This document shows positions 1 to 8,201 of a stretch of 64,000 nucleotides of DNA, one piece after another (the stretch's first letter is position 1; every line of letters begins with the position of its first letter). The translations under genes and the position numbers were made by a program. Source of the stretch: Pelomonas caseinilytica (GTDB lineage: Bacteria > Pseudomonadota > Gammaproteobacteria > Burkholderiales > Burkholderiaceae_C). The stretch spans positions 348,172-412,171 of the forward strand of contig NZ_JAJTWT010000006.1 of NCBI RefSeq assembly GCF_021353235.1, written 5' to 3'. Under the pieces are notes generated by a model. The model was not told the origin of the DNA, ran no database searches, and saw only the letters and a program-made list of their open reading frames with translations.

Positions 1-1095
1 GTCGGCCAGCGGCTGCGCCTGCGCTGCCGTCCGGGCGACCAGGTGGCCCGGCTGTCGGCCGACGAATTCGCGATGCTGCTGACGCCGCGCCTGGACGGCG
101 AGGCCCTGCGCGCCCACGTCGCCCAGCTGCAGGGCGACCTGACGCAGCCCGTGCTGCACGACGGCCACTGGCTGCACCTGCACGTGTCCATCGGCGCCGT
201 CTCGATGCCCGACCATGCCCACGACCCGAGCGAGGCCCTGCGCTGTGCGGACGCGGCGCTGCGCCATGCCAAGCAGGTGGGCAAGGACAGCTTCCAGCTC
301 TTCACGCCGCAGATCGGCGAGGCCCTGCGTTCACGCCAGGCGCTGGAGCACGACATGCGCGAGGGCCTGCAAGCCGGCCAGTTCTCGCTGGCCTACCAGC
401 CGCAGTACGACGCCCGCCGCCGGGTGCTCGGCTTCGAGGCGCTGGCGCGCTGGCGCCACCCCGAGCGCGGCTGGGTCCCGCCGACCGAGTTCATCCCCGT
501 GGCCGAAAGTTCGGGGCTGATCGTCGACCTCGGCCTCGTGATGCTGGGCGTGTTGCGCCGGGACCTCGACACCTGGAAGGAGCTCGGCGTGAAGTGCCCG
601 GCGGTGGCCGTGAACCTCTCCTGGGAGCAGTGCCGCAAGCTGCAGCACCGCGAGCGCTTCCTGCAGCAGCTCAAGGCCCTGCACCTGGGGCCCGACGAGG
701 TCGAGTTCGAGCTGACCGAAAGCGCCGGTTTCGAGGACATCGACAAGCCCGACTCCTTCGTCTTCACGCTGCAGGGCCTGGGCTACGGCCTGGCCATCGA
801 CGACTTCGGCACCGGCTACAGCTCGCTGGCCTATCTGCGCCGCATCCGCTGCCGCAAGCTCAAGATCGACCGCCTCTTCGTGCACGGCCTGTCGAGCAAC
901 GCCGACTCGCGCACCCTCGTCGAGTCCATGGTGCGCGTGGCCCACGCCATGCGCATGCTGGTGGTGGCCGAGGGCGTGGAGCTGCCGGCCGACGAGGCCG
1001 CCCTCATCGCCATGGGTTGCGACCTGATGCAGGGCTTCGGCTTCTGCCGCCCGGTGCCGCCGGACGAGGTCCCGGCCCTGCTCGCCCCGGGCTGA
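1..1095 (+). CDS. GGDEF-EAL protein, probable c-di-GMP phosphodiesterase (5' end outside window)
   Basis: The frame is open from the first base, so the gene begins upstream. The visible part starts in the last third of a GGDEF domain, where the signature reads RLSADEF instead of RLGGDEF, so cyclase activity is probably lost. A complete EAL domain follows: FEALARWRHP, AVNLSWEQ, ELTES, IDDFGTGYSSLAYL, KLKIDR, VAEGVE and DLMQGFGF. The residues known to bind metal and c-di-GMP in active EAL enzymes (E of EAL, N, E, the DD pair, K, E, Q) are all there. I infer a working phosphodiesterase with a degenerate, perhaps GTP-sensing, GGDEF domain. Any sensory N-terminus is not visible. Confidence 0.9.
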   Translation, partial: VGQRLRLRCRPGDQVARLSADEFAMLLTPRLDGEALRAHVAQLQGDLTQPVLHDGHWLHLHVSIGAVSMPDHAHDPSEALRCADAALRHAKQVGKDSFQLFTPQIGEALRSRQALEHDMREGLQAGQFSLAYQPQYDARRRVLGFEALARWRHPERGWVPPTEFIPVAESSGLIVDLGLVMLGVLRRDLDTWKELGVKCPAVAVNLSWEQCRKLQHRERFLQQLKALHLGPDEVEFELTESAGFEDIDKPDSFVFTLQGLGYGLAIDDFGTGYSSLAYLRRIRCRKLKIDRLFVHGLSSNADSRTLVESMVRVAHAMRMLVVAEGVELPADEAALIAMGCDLMQGFGFCRPVPPDEVPALLAPG

Positions 1096-1113
1096 GCCGC
1101 CGCGGCGTCAGCC
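1090..1113. terminator. Hairpin shared by two convergent gene ends
   Basis: GGCTGA at 1090-1095 pairs with TCAGCC at 1108-1113, and CCGC/GCGG pair inside. Both stop codons lie in the stem. There is no T-run, so it may be a weak bidirectional terminator or chance in GC-rich DNA. Confidence 0.3.
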
Positions 1114-1746
1114 TGGCACCGAGGCCAGCAGCGCCTCCACCGTGAGGTGCACCACCCGGCTGGCCTGGTGCTCGCTCAGCCCCTGCTCGCGGCGCAGCCG
1201 TATCCAAGCCTCGATGCTCAGCGCCAGGTCCAGGGCGTCGAGCAGCGGCGTGTTGGCGGCCACCTCGGCCGGCAGCAGGCGCTGCAGGAAGTCGCGCTGC
1301 AGGCGGGCCGACTCCATCAGGTCCTGCGACAGGAAGGCCGATTCATGGCGGTGCACCTGGGCCCCCACGTGCAGGGCGGCCAGCCGCTCGAAGATGCCGG
1401 CGCGGTGGCCGATGCTCTGCAGCACCCGCTCCTGCCAGGTCTGGCCATCGAGCCGGGCCTGCAGCAACGGCTGCAGCAGGGCGTCGAGGTCGATGCGGAT
1501 CTCGCGGTAGAGGGTGTCCATGTCCTCGAAGTGCCGGAACACCGTGCGCAGGCCCACCTGCGCCCGCCGGGCCACCGCCTCGGCCGTGGGCGTGAGGTCG
1601 CCTTCGTGGATCAGCGCGGTCAGGGCTTCGACGATGCGGCGACGGGTAGTTAGACTGCGCTCGGCACGGCCATCGGTCTTGGCGTCGGGGCGGCCCGCCT
1701 GCGTGGGCGTGGCCGTGTCTCGAGTCTTGGCGCGGACGGTCTTCAT
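1108..1746 (-). CDS. TetR family transcriptional regulator
   Basis: A 212-residue protein with an N-terminal helix-turn-helix (RRRIVEALTALIHEGDLTPTAEAVARRAQVGLRTVFRHF), as in TetR repressors, then an all-helical ligand domain of usual length. I chose the ATG at 1746; the longer frame would need a TTG start and adds a basic tail. It is divergent from the outer-membrane transporter gene at 1886. The gap holds a 23-bp dyad overlapping a good -35 box, a likely operator for this protein. A near-identical copy stands upstream of the DUF1254 gene. The ligand is unknown; the target types suggest a hydrophobic or aromatic compound (inference). Confidence 0.87.
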   Translation of the reverse strand: MKTVRAKTRDTATPTQAGRPDAKTDGRAERSLTTRRRIVEALTALIHEGDLTPTAEAVARRAQVGLRTVFRHFEDMDTLYREIRIDLDALLQPLLQARLDGQTWQERVLQSIGHRAGIFERLAALHVGAQVHRHESAFLSQDLMESARLQRDFLQRLLPAEVAANTPLLDALDLALSIEAWIRLRREQGLSEHQASRVVHLTVEALLASVPG

Positions 1747-1831
1747 GCCGGCATTCTGCCGACGCCGCCGCGCCGCCAGGGCCAAGTTGCGCCGCCCTCG
1801 CGTAAGCCCCTATTTCGGCGGGGCGCCGATG

Positions 1832-1862
1832 TTTTGACACTCCGCATGCCAAAAAATAAAGA
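1832..1862 (+). promoter_or_regulatory. Promoter plus candidate TetR operator for the SphA-like gene
   Basis: A -35 TTGACA at 1834-1839 is followed after 17 bp by TAAAGA at 1857-1862. The -35 sits in an interrupted dyad at 1832-1854 of the form TTTTGnCA-N7-TGnCAAAA. A repressor bound here would block the promoter. The core TTGACACTCCG recurs at 4521-4531 on the other strand. Confidence 0.6.
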
Positions 1863-1885
1863 CAACAAGGGGGCGGAGAACGGAT

Positions 1886-3013
1886 ATGAACAATCGTCCT
1901 GGTTGGCTCGCCTGGGTGGCTTGCGCAGCCGCCTGCGGTATGGCTGCGCCGGCGCACGCCGCCGACGGGTTCAAGCTGCGGTTCCCGCTGTCGGGCACGC
2001 TCGGCGGTGAGATCGCGGTGGCCAACGAGACGCCGGGCTTCTTCGGCAGCCTGGTGGCGACGCAGATTGAGCTCGACAAGGTCACCGACGGCAGCGGCGA
2101 GCCGCGGCAGGTCGCCTCGTCGGGCGTGTTCGCCACGCCGTCGCCCGTGGCCGGGCGGGTGCGCACCGCGACGTGGTCGGGCACCGCCGACACCGACTTC
2201 CGGCAGTCCCAGACCAACGCCAACCTCATCCTCGGCTACCTGACCGAGGGCCGGTACGGCGGCGGGCGGCTGTCCTTCGTCCTCAACCTGCCCTACACGA
2301 CGCGGCTGGACCGGCGGCTGACGCTCAGCGGCGCCACGCCGACCTTGAGCACCCTGTCGCCGGCCCTCACCTCGCCGCCCCTGCCGGCCGGCACGGCCGC
2401 GGCGGCCCAGGCCGCCGCCCAGGCGGGTTTCTCGACGGCCTACCAGGCCCAGCTCGGCGTGCAGTCCGCCGCCGGCTCGGGCGTTGTCGACGGCCTGGGC
2501 GACGCCGAGCTGACGGCCGCCTGGGTGGGGCGTGTCGACGGCCTGCGGGTGGTGACGGGCGTCACCCTGGCCCTGCCCACCGGCCGCTACGACGCCGCAA
2601 AGTCCATCAACGTCGGCTTCGGCAACTTCTACACCTTGCGGCCGGGCGTGGCCATGGCCTACAGCCCCGCGCCGGCCTGGACCCTGGGCCTGCGCGCCAG
2701 CATGGGCTTCAACACCCGCAACAAGGACAACCACATCAGGAGCGGCGACTTCGGCGCCCTCGACCTCGCGCTGGCCTACCGCGCCTCCTTCGGCGTCTTC
2801 GGGCCGCACCTGCTGATGGTCAGGCAGGTCTCGGACGACCTCGGCGGCAGCGTGGGCCCCAACCGCTTTGCCGCGACCGGCCTGGGCGCCTTCTTCACGA
2901 CCCGCGTGCCGGGCGTGGACGCCGCCCTCAACCTGTCGTACATGACGATGGTGAACGCTCGCAACGCGCTGAGTGGCTCGTTCTACCAACTGCGCCTGTC
3001 CAAGGCGTTCTGA
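1886..3013 (+). CDS. SphA-like outer-membrane transporter (MetA-pathway phenol-degradation family)
   Basis: A 375-residue exported protein. It has a signal peptide (about residues 1-25, ending AHA), then a body rich in alternating hydrophobic residues as expected for an outer-membrane beta-barrel, ending in Phe (LSKAF). Overall length and segments such as GDAELTAAWVGRVDGLRVVTGVTLALPTGRY resemble the COG4313/SphA group, members of which sit beside aromatic or hydrocarbon degradation genes. It probably lets a hydrophobic substrate cross the outer membrane. The ATG at 1886 follows a GGGGGCGGAG-type ribosome-binding site. It is transcribed away from the TetR gene and is likely repressed by it. 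Confidence 0.75.
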   Translation: MNNRPGWLAWVACAAACGMAAPAHAADGFKLRFPLSGTLGGEIAVANETPGFFGSLVATQIELDKVTDGSGEPRQVASSGVFATPSPVAGRVRTATWSGTADTDFRQSQTNANLILGYLTEGRYGGGRLSFVLNLPYTTRLDRRLTLSGATPTLSTLSPALTSPPLPAGTAAAAQAAAQAGFSTAYQAQLGVQSAAGSGVVDGLGDAELTAAWVGRVDGLRVVTGVTLALPTGRYDAAKSINVGFGNFYTLRPGVAMAYSPAPAWTLGLRASMGFNTRNKDNHIRSGDFGALDLALAYRASFGVFGPHLLMVRQVSDDLGGSVGPNRFAATGLGAFFTTRVPGVDAALNLSYMTMVNARNALSGSFYQLRLSKAF

Positions 3014-3048
3014 GCCTTGGGCCCATTCCTTGGGCCCGTTGGCAGGCG

Positions 3049-4473
3049 CTAATCCAGGCGCTCCAGCGCCGGCATCTGCCAGGCGCCGCTCAGGGCGGTG
3101 TGGCGCGGCCAGTACAGCCGGGCGACGAGCTGGAAGGGCTGGCCGGCCTGCACGGGCAGCCAGTTCGGGCGCCGCTCGGCGGCCGGCTGCTCCGCCTGCA
3201 CCCACAGGTCCAGCGAGCCGTCCGCATTGCGCACCAGCGGGTCGCGGTCGCCCAGGGCATAGCGCTGCTGCGGGTTGGCGATGAGGAACTCGTCGGCCCC
3301 GTAGGCGGTGATGGACCAGAAGGCCTTGACCGGCGGCAGCTCCTGCGGGGCGAAGTGCAACCGGTAGCGCCGGCTGCCTTGCAGGGCCTGGCCCTGGGCG
3401 TCCAGCCGGGCGCTCATGTAGACGGCGTCCTGGGGCAGGTTGGCGCCCAGGCCCACCATCGCCACGGCGGCGCGGGTGGGGTAGTCGGTGCCGTAGTCGC
3501 CGATGGCCTGGGGCGGCGTGGACCAGCCGTTGCGCAGCCCTTGCGTCGAGGCGAGTGCCTGGGCGACGCGGTGATCGGCGATCGCGCGGCCGAGGCTCAG
3601 GCTCCACAGGTCCAGCAGCCCCCAGTCGGGCGCATGGCCGGGCTTGAAGCCGGTGCCCTCCAGCCGACGCAGGAGAGGCGCGTCGGCCGCCGCGGGCGGG
3701 TTGTCGAGCATCAGTGCGGCCAGGCGCCGGAAGAACTCGCGGGTGGCCAGGCTGTCGACGGCCTCGCGCGGCGTTGCCGGTCCGGCCGGCCAAGGTTCTT
3801 CCGGCGCCGCCGCGCCGCGCTGCGCACCGTCGCAGCGCAGGCGCAGGCCGTCCTGCAGGCGGTGGACGGTCTCGTAGTCGCCGCTGCCATTGGTCTGCGT
3901 GCGGCCGATCAGCCATGCCCAGCGTGTGGGCGACCGCATCACGGGCAGGCCGTCGTCCGGCGGCGGTGCCACGCCTGGCCCGACCAGCCAGTAGCGCCCG
4001 CCGCCGGTGCCCTCCGTGCGGGTGCCGAGGGTGGCGAAGACATTCGTCCACGCGTCCATGAAGGGCATGACCTCGTAGCGCTCGGCATTGGCCGGCATCT
4101 CGAACAGGCAGGGGCCCCGGGCGGTGTCGATGAAAGCCGAGGTGTAGAGGGTGTCCACGTTGGGCCGCACCACTTCCTTGAAGCCGGCGTCGGGGAACTG
4201 GCGCATGCGATGCAGGACGTTGGCCGGCGCGGCCAGCGCGGTGATGCGGTCGCGGCTGGCGTCGACGATGAGGAGGGGATAGCCGTACAGGTAGGCCTCG
4301 GCGCCGAGGGTGATCATGTCCGCCTGGGCTGCGAGCAAGGCGGCCGCCAGCGCCGGCACGGCGAGCACCGCCGCCACGAGGCCGCGACGCCGACGCCAGG
4401 TCCGCCGCGCCATTGGCGCCGGGGAGGAGGCGAGGCGCGGCGGTGCGGCCGGCTGGTCTCGGGAAGGGTTCAT
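3049..4473 (-). CDS. DUF1254/DUF1214 domain protein, membrane-anchored or exported
   Basis: A 474-residue protein with a basic N-terminus (ARRTWRRRRG) and one hydrophobic segment (about residues 27-50). A DUF1254 region follows (AEAYLYGYPLLIVDASRDR, NVDTLYTSAFID). Near the C-terminus comes a DUF1214 region (FWSITAYGADEFLIANPQQRYALGDRD). Proteins with this pair are common in environmental bacteria but their activity is not established. The ATG at 4473 is preferred over a TTG at 4506 lying inside a palindrome. The upstream region shares an operator-like element with the SphA-like gene, so the two are probably co-regulated. Confidence 0.8.
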   Translation of the reverse strand: MNPSRDQPAAPPRLASSPAPMARRTWRRRRGLVAAVLAVPALAAALLAAQADMITLGAEAYLYGYPLLIVDASRDRITALAAPANVLHRMRQFPDAGFKEVVRPNVDTLYTSAFIDTARGPCLFEMPANAERYEVMPFMDAWTNVFATLGTRTEGTGGGRYWLVGPGVAPPPDDGLPVMRSPTRWAWLIGRTQTNGSGDYETVHRLQDGLRLRCDGAQRGAAAPEEPWPAGPATPREAVDSLATREFFRRLAALMLDNPPAAADAPLLRRLEGTGFKPGHAPDWGLLDLWSLSLGRAIADHRVAQALASTQGLRNGWSTPPQAIGDYGTDYPTRAAVAMVGLGANLPQDAVYMSARLDAQGQALQGSRRYRLHFAPQELPPVKAFWSITAYGADEFLIANPQQRYALGDRDPLVRNADGSLDLWVQAEQPAAERRPNWLPVQAGQPFQLVARLYWPRHTALSGAWQMPALERLD

Positions 4474-4487
4474 GAGGATCTCAAGTA

Positions 4488-4506
4488 TTGGCGTTGCAAG
4501 TGCCAA
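4488..4506 (-). promoter_or_regulatory. 19-bp imperfect palindrome upstream of the DUF1254 gene
   Basis: TTGGC at 4488-4492 and GCCAA at 4502-4506 flank a TGCA-centred core. It lies 15 bp before the ATG, where a bound protein would block transcription or early translation. No family can be assigned. Confidence 0.4.
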
Positions 4507-4510
4507 TTGA

Positions 4511-4533
4511 TTGTGGCAGTCGGAGTGTCAACT
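4511..4533 (-). promoter_or_regulatory. Second copy of the TetR-type operator/-35 element
   Basis: On the minus strand this 23-bp stretch contains TTGACACTCCG, two different bases, then TGCCA. It matches 1832-1854 at about 18 of 23 positions, including an 11-base identical run with TTGACA. It points at the DUF1254/DUF1214 gene. Confidence 0.55.
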
Positions 4534-4574
4534 CATGACGCACCCCCGACATCGGGGGAGACACCGAGCCGAGA

Positions 4575-4672
4575 GGCGGCGCCCGGCCTTCGCTCCGGGG
4601 CCTCGAGTCCTGGGGAAAACCCGTATCCCTGTCGCAGGCCGGGTGGCGCCGTCGTCTTTACAGGAAGACGGC
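4575..4672 (+). promoter_or_regulatory. Candidate structured 5' leader (two stacked hairpins)
   Basis: Bases 4575-4583 (GGCGGCGCC) pair with 4645-4653, and 4584-4589 (CGGCCT) with 4636-4641, leaving a 3-nt bulge at 4642-4644: about 15 bp closing a 46-nt internal region. Directly after it GTCGTCTT (4651-4658) and AAGACGGC (4665-4672) form another stem sharing 4651-4653 with the first, so the two could be mutually exclusive. It ends 37 bp before the start at 4710. I recognise no known riboswitch class. Confidence 0.4.
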
Positions 4673-4709
4673 TTCGTCGCCGCGCTGCAAGAACATCCCG
4701 GAGGTCCGC

Positions 4710-4979
4710 ATGAAACCGCTGCCCGCCCCTCGCCGCCTGCTCCAGCTCGATGCGCTGTTCGGCCGCCGCCAGGCCTGGGGTGGTCCAGGCGCGCGCCGCG
4801 AGGCGCTGGAGCCGCAGTTCGAGGACGCGCGCTTGCCCGACGACATCGACGGCCTGGCCCTGCAGTGCATGGGAGGGACGCAGATCGGACGCATCGCCGC
4901 GGAGGTGGCCCTGGAGGAGGGCACGCGCCGCGTCTACCCGCCGCGCGGCGAGGCCCAGGTCATCGAGGCCAGGCGCTGA
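4710..4979 (+). CDS. Small hypothetical protein (89 aa)
   Basis: A short gene with a clear ribosome-binding site (GGAGG at 4700-4704) before its ATG. The product is mixed-charge and soluble-looking, with an Arg/Leu-rich N-terminus (RRLLQLDALFGRR) and a helical, acidic middle (GRIAAEVALEEGTRRVYPPRGE). There is no signal peptide, membrane segment or Cys pair. I do not recognise the family. It ends 15 bp from the convergent 2-hydroxyacid dehydrogenase gene. It is preceded by a potentially structured leader, which supports it being a real transcription unit. Confidence 0.6.
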   Translation: MKPLPAPRRLLQLDALFGRRQAWGGPGARREALEPQFEDARLPDDIDGLALQCMGGTQIGRIAAEVALEEGTRRVYPPRGEAQVIEARR

Positions 4980-4994
4980 GCCGGCGGGGCCGGC

Positions 4995-5927
4995 TCAGAT
5001 CGGCGTGCGCAGCGGTTCTCCGCGCTCCCAGGCGTCGACGTTGGCGATGAAGTTCTCCACCGTCGCGCGGATGGCCTGGGGCGACCAGCCGGCGACGTGG
5101 GGCGTCAGGATGACGTTGTCCAGGCCGAGCAGCTCGCGCGGCGGCTGCGGCTCGCCCTCGTAGACGTCCAGGGCCGCGCCGGCGATGCGGCCGGCGGCGA
5201 GGGCCTCGGCCAGCGCGGCGGTGTCGACGCAGCTGCCGCGGGCGATGTTGACCAGGTGGCCGCCCGGGCCCAGGGCCGCCAGCACCCCGGCGTCGACGAT
5301 GTGGCGCGTGGCGGCGCCGCCGGGCGTGGCGACGACGAGGTCGTCGGCCCAGTCGGCCAGGGCCGTGGCGCTGTCGAAGTAGGTGGTGCCGTCGGCGTCG
5401 TGGCGGGGCCGGCGGTTGTGATAGCCGATCACCATGCCGAAGGCCGCCGCCCGCGAGGCGATCTTGCGGCCGATGCCGCCCAGGCCCACGATGCCCAGGC
5501 GCCGGCCGCCAAAGTTGGGGCGCAGCGGCAGGGCATCGCGCCAGAGGCCGGCGCGCAAGGCGGCGCCCTGCTGGGGCAGGGCCCGGACGCTGGACAGCAG
5601 CAGGGCCAGGGCGTGGTCGGCCACGCAGTCGTCGTTGGTGCCGGCGCCGTTGCAGCAGGCCAGGCCGCGCGCCCGTGCGGCGGCCAGGTCCAGGTTCTCG
5701 TAGCCGGCGCCCTGGGCGGCGAGCAGCTTGAGTCGCGGGCAGGCATCGATCTCGTCGGCCGTGAAGCCGGTGCTGCCGTTGGTCAGCACGAAGTCGATGT
5801 CAGCGGCGCGGGCCGCGATGGCCGCGGCGCGGCTGGCGGCGTCCGGCGCGTCGATGACGTGGTAGCGCTCCAGCAGCAGGGCCTTGTGTTCGGCGGCGAT
5901 GGGAACGAGCAGCAGCAGCGTGGGCAT
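4995..5927 (-). CDS. D-2-hydroxyacid dehydrogenase family (glyoxylate/hydroxypyruvate reductase-like)
   Basis: A 310-residue NAD(P)-dependent oxidoreductase that would interconvert a 2-oxoacid and a D-2-hydroxyacid. The nucleotide-binding motif is GIVGLGGIGRKIA, about residues 146-158. The catalytic Arg lies in NIARGSCVD, the Glu in DVYEGEPQP and the His in LTPHVAGWS. The ATG at 5927 gives the typical N-terminus MPTLLLLVPIAAEH; a longer start is possible. Its 5' end faces the divergent M13 peptidase gene 131 bp away. Substrate is uncertain; glyoxylate/hydroxypyruvate is the commonest annotation. Confidence 0.88.
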   Translation of the reverse strand: MPTLLLLVPIAAEHKALLLERYHVIDAPDAASRAAAIAARAADIDFVLTNGSTGFTADEIDACPRLKLLAAQGAGYENLDLAAARARGLACCNGAGTNDDCVADHALALLLSSVRALPQQGAALRAGLWRDALPLRPNFGGRRLGIVGLGGIGRKIASRAAAFGMVIGYHNRRPRHDADGTTYFDSATALADWADDLVVATPGGAATRHIVDAGVLAALGPGGHLVNIARGSCVDTAALAEALAAGRIAGAALDVYEGEPQPPRELLGLDNVILTPHVAGWSPQAIRATVENFIANVDAWERGEPLRTPI

Positions 5928-6058
5928 GGCGAAGGCAGGACGGGCGGGGAGCGAAGCGCCCATCATGGCCCAAGCCGGCCACTGCGAACGGGGGATGCCG
6001 AATGGCCCGACCGCCGGACACGCCCACAATCGTGGCACCTGAAATTTCCGGCATCCCG

Positions 6059-8104
6059 ATGAAACGACTGCTGATCCCGGCCCTGCTGGCGGCCACGCTC
6101 GCCCACGCCGCCGACGAAACGCCCCTGGACGCGCTGCCCTACACGCCCAGCCTCGACCCCACGGTGATGGACCGCAGCGTCGACCCCTGCGAGGACCTCT
6201 ACCGCTTCGCCTGCGGTGGCTGGAGCGCCAGCAACCCCATCCCGGCGGACCAGTCGCGCTGGTCGGTCTACGCCAAGATGGCCAATGAGAACCAGCGTTA
6301 TCTCTGGGGCGTGCTCGGCAAGCTGGCGCACCAGTCGGAGGGCCGCAGCGCCAACCAGGCGCGGCTGGGCGACTACTTCGCCGCCTGCATGGACGAGGGT
6401 GCGGTGCAGGCTGCGGGCATCAAGCCGCTGCAGCCCTGGCTGGAGCGCATCGCCGGCCTGAAGGACAAGCGGGCCCTGCCGGCCCTGCTGGCGGAACTGC
6501 AGCTCGCCGCCGGCAACGACCGGCTGTTCTTCGGCTTCAGCTCGGGGCAGGACTACGCCGACGCCACGCGCCAGATCGCCTTCGCCTCCGCCGGCGGACT
6601 CGGCCTGCCCGACCGCGACTACTACCTCAAGCACGACGACAAGACCGCCAAAGTCCGGGCGGCCTACGAGGCCCACGTGGCCCGCACCTTCGAGCTGCTG
6701 GGCGAGGCGCCCGAGGCGGCGCGGGCGAGCGCGCGCGCCGTGCTGGCCACCGAGACGGCGCTGGCCAGGGCCTCGCTGAGCAAGGTCGACAAGCGCGATC
6801 CCTACAAGATCTTCCACGCCGTCGACGCCCGCGGCCTGCAGGCGCTCACGCCGGGCTTCGACTGGGCGGCCTTCCAGGCGGCCCTGGGCACGGCTCCCGC
6901 GCAGGCCCGCTACAACGTCACCGAGCCGGCCTTCTTCAAGGCCTTCGCCGCGCGGCTGAAGGCCATGAGCCTGGCCGACGTGCAGACCTATCTGCGCTGG
7001 CAGCTGGCCAGCAGCCTGGCGCCGGCCCTGGACAACGCCTTCGTGCAGGCCAACTTCGATTTCTACGGCCAGGCCCTGCAGGGCACGCCGCAGCTGATGC
7101 CGCGCTGGAAGCGCTGCGTGCAGCTCGTGGACGTGCAGATGGGCGAGGCCCTGGGCCAGGAATTCGTCGCCCGCAACTTCACGCCGGAGCTGAAGGCCGC
7201 GACGGTGCAGATGACCGACGAGATCGAGGCCGCGATGGCCCGCAGCATCGACGGCCTGGCCTGGATGAGCACAGAGACCAAGGCCCGCGCCAAGGTCAAG
7301 CTCAAGGCCATCGTCAACAAGGTCGGCTACCCGGACCGCTGGCGCGACTACTCGGCCCTGGCCGTGCGGCGCGGCGACTTCCTCGGCAACGTCGTGGCGG
7401 GGAATGTCTTCGAGGCCCGGCGCCAGCTCGCCAAGATCGGCCAGCCGCTGGACCGCGGCGAGTGGAGCATGACGCCGCAGACGGTGAACGCCTACTACAA
7501 CGCCCAGATGAACGACATCAACTTCCCGGCGGGCGTGCTGCAGGCACCGCTGTACGACGCGAAGCTGGACGACGCGCCCAACTACGGCAACACCGGCGGC
7601 ACCATCGGCCACGAGCTGACCCACGGCTTCGACGACGAGGGCCGCCAGTTCGACGCCCAGGGCAACCTGAAGAGCTGGTGGACGAAGAAGGACGGCAAGG
7701 AGTTCGAGCGCCGCGCTGCCTGCGTCGCCGACCAGTACGCCACCTACACCGTCGTGGACGACATCAAGATCAACTCCAAGCTGACCCTGGGCGAAGACCT
7801 CGCCGACCTCGGCGGCCTCATCCTCGCCTGGGAGGCCTGGAAGGTGCACGTGGCCGGCAAGACGCTCGAGAGCCGTGATGGCCTGACGCCCGAGCAGCGC
7901 TTCTTCGTCGGCTTCGCGCAGTGGGACTGCGGCGACGCCCGCCCCGAGGCCTTGCGGTTGCGCGCCAAGATCGACCCGCACTCGCCGGCGCGCTGGCGCA
8001 TCAACGGCGTGGTCGTGAACATGCCCGAATTCGAGAAGGCCTTCGCCTGCAAACCGGGCGCCGGGCTGGTGAAGCCGGCGGGGCAGCGCTGCAAGGTGTG
8101 GTGA
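6059..8104 (+). CDS. M13 (neprilysin/PepO-like) zinc metallopeptidase, periplasmic
   Basis: A 681-residue exported endopeptidase. The signal peptide is cleaved after about residue 17 (LLAATLAHA). Family signatures follow: SVDPCEDLYRFACGGW near the N-terminus, NAYYNAQMNDINFPAG, the zinc motif HELTH (about 518-522), GEDLADLGG supplying the third ligand (Glu about 579), and a C-terminal CKVW. The length matches bacterial M13 enzymes, which cut small peptides. Pieces of this gene (7473-7535 and 8054-8104) recur in the degenerate scar at 8791-8909, so a second copy once stood nearby. Confidence 0.93.
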   Translation: MKRLLIPALLAATLAHAADETPLDALPYTPSLDPTVMDRSVDPCEDLYRFACGGWSASNPIPADQSRWSVYAKMANENQRYLWGVLGKLAHQSEGRSANQARLGDYFAACMDEGAVQAAGIKPLQPWLERIAGLKDKRALPALLAELQLAAGNDRLFFGFSSGQDYADATRQIAFASAGGLGLPDRDYYLKHDDKTAKVRAAYEAHVARTFELLGEAPEAARASARAVLATETALARASLSKVDKRDPYKIFHAVDARGLQALTPGFDWAAFQAALGTAPAQARYNVTEPAFFKAFAARLKAMSLADVQTYLRWQLASSLAPALDNAFVQANFDFYGQALQGTPQLMPRWKRCVQLVDVQMGEALGQEFVARNFTPELKAATVQMTDEIEAAMARSIDGLAWMSTETKARAKVKLKAIVNKVGYPDRWRDYSALAVRRGDFLGNVVAGNVFEARRQLAKIGQPLDRGEWSMTPQTVNAYYNAQMNDINFPAGVLQAPLYDAKLDDAPNYGNTGGTIGHELTHGFDDEGRQFDAQGNLKSWWTKKDGKEFERRAACVADQYATYTVVDDIKINSKLTLGEDLADLGGLILAWEAWKVHVAGKTLESRDGLTPEQRFFVGFAQWDCGDARPEALRLRAKIDPHSPARWRINGVVVNMPEFEKAFACKPGAGLVKPAGQRCKVW

Positions 8105-8201
8105 CGGCGGTGGGGCGGGGGTGTTCCCATGGCGCTGCCCGCCGTGGTCAACTTGCCGGTGCGGCCTGCCGTCGTCCAGGCCGGCCCGGACGGAGCCTGC
8201 C

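Noticed and set aside
3017..3039. CTTGGGCCC direct repeat as a terminator of the SphA-like gene
   Set aside because: Two 9-bp direct copies with no convincing stem-loop and no T-run.
1343..4051. Very long open frame (over 900 codons) on the minus strand across several genes
   Set aside because: It crosses the TetR and SphA-like genes antisense or out of frame and its residues are dominated by Arg, Pro, Ala and Gly; it is a GC-rich shadow.
4474..4506. TTG start at 4506 for the DUF1254/DUF1214 gene
   Set aside because: It lies within a palindrome and adds 11 hydrophobic residues; the ATG at 4473 is simpler.
4575..4709. Cobalamin or other known riboswitch
   Set aside because: Strong stems are present but I could not find the conserved core sequences of the classes I know; kept only as an unassigned structured leader.
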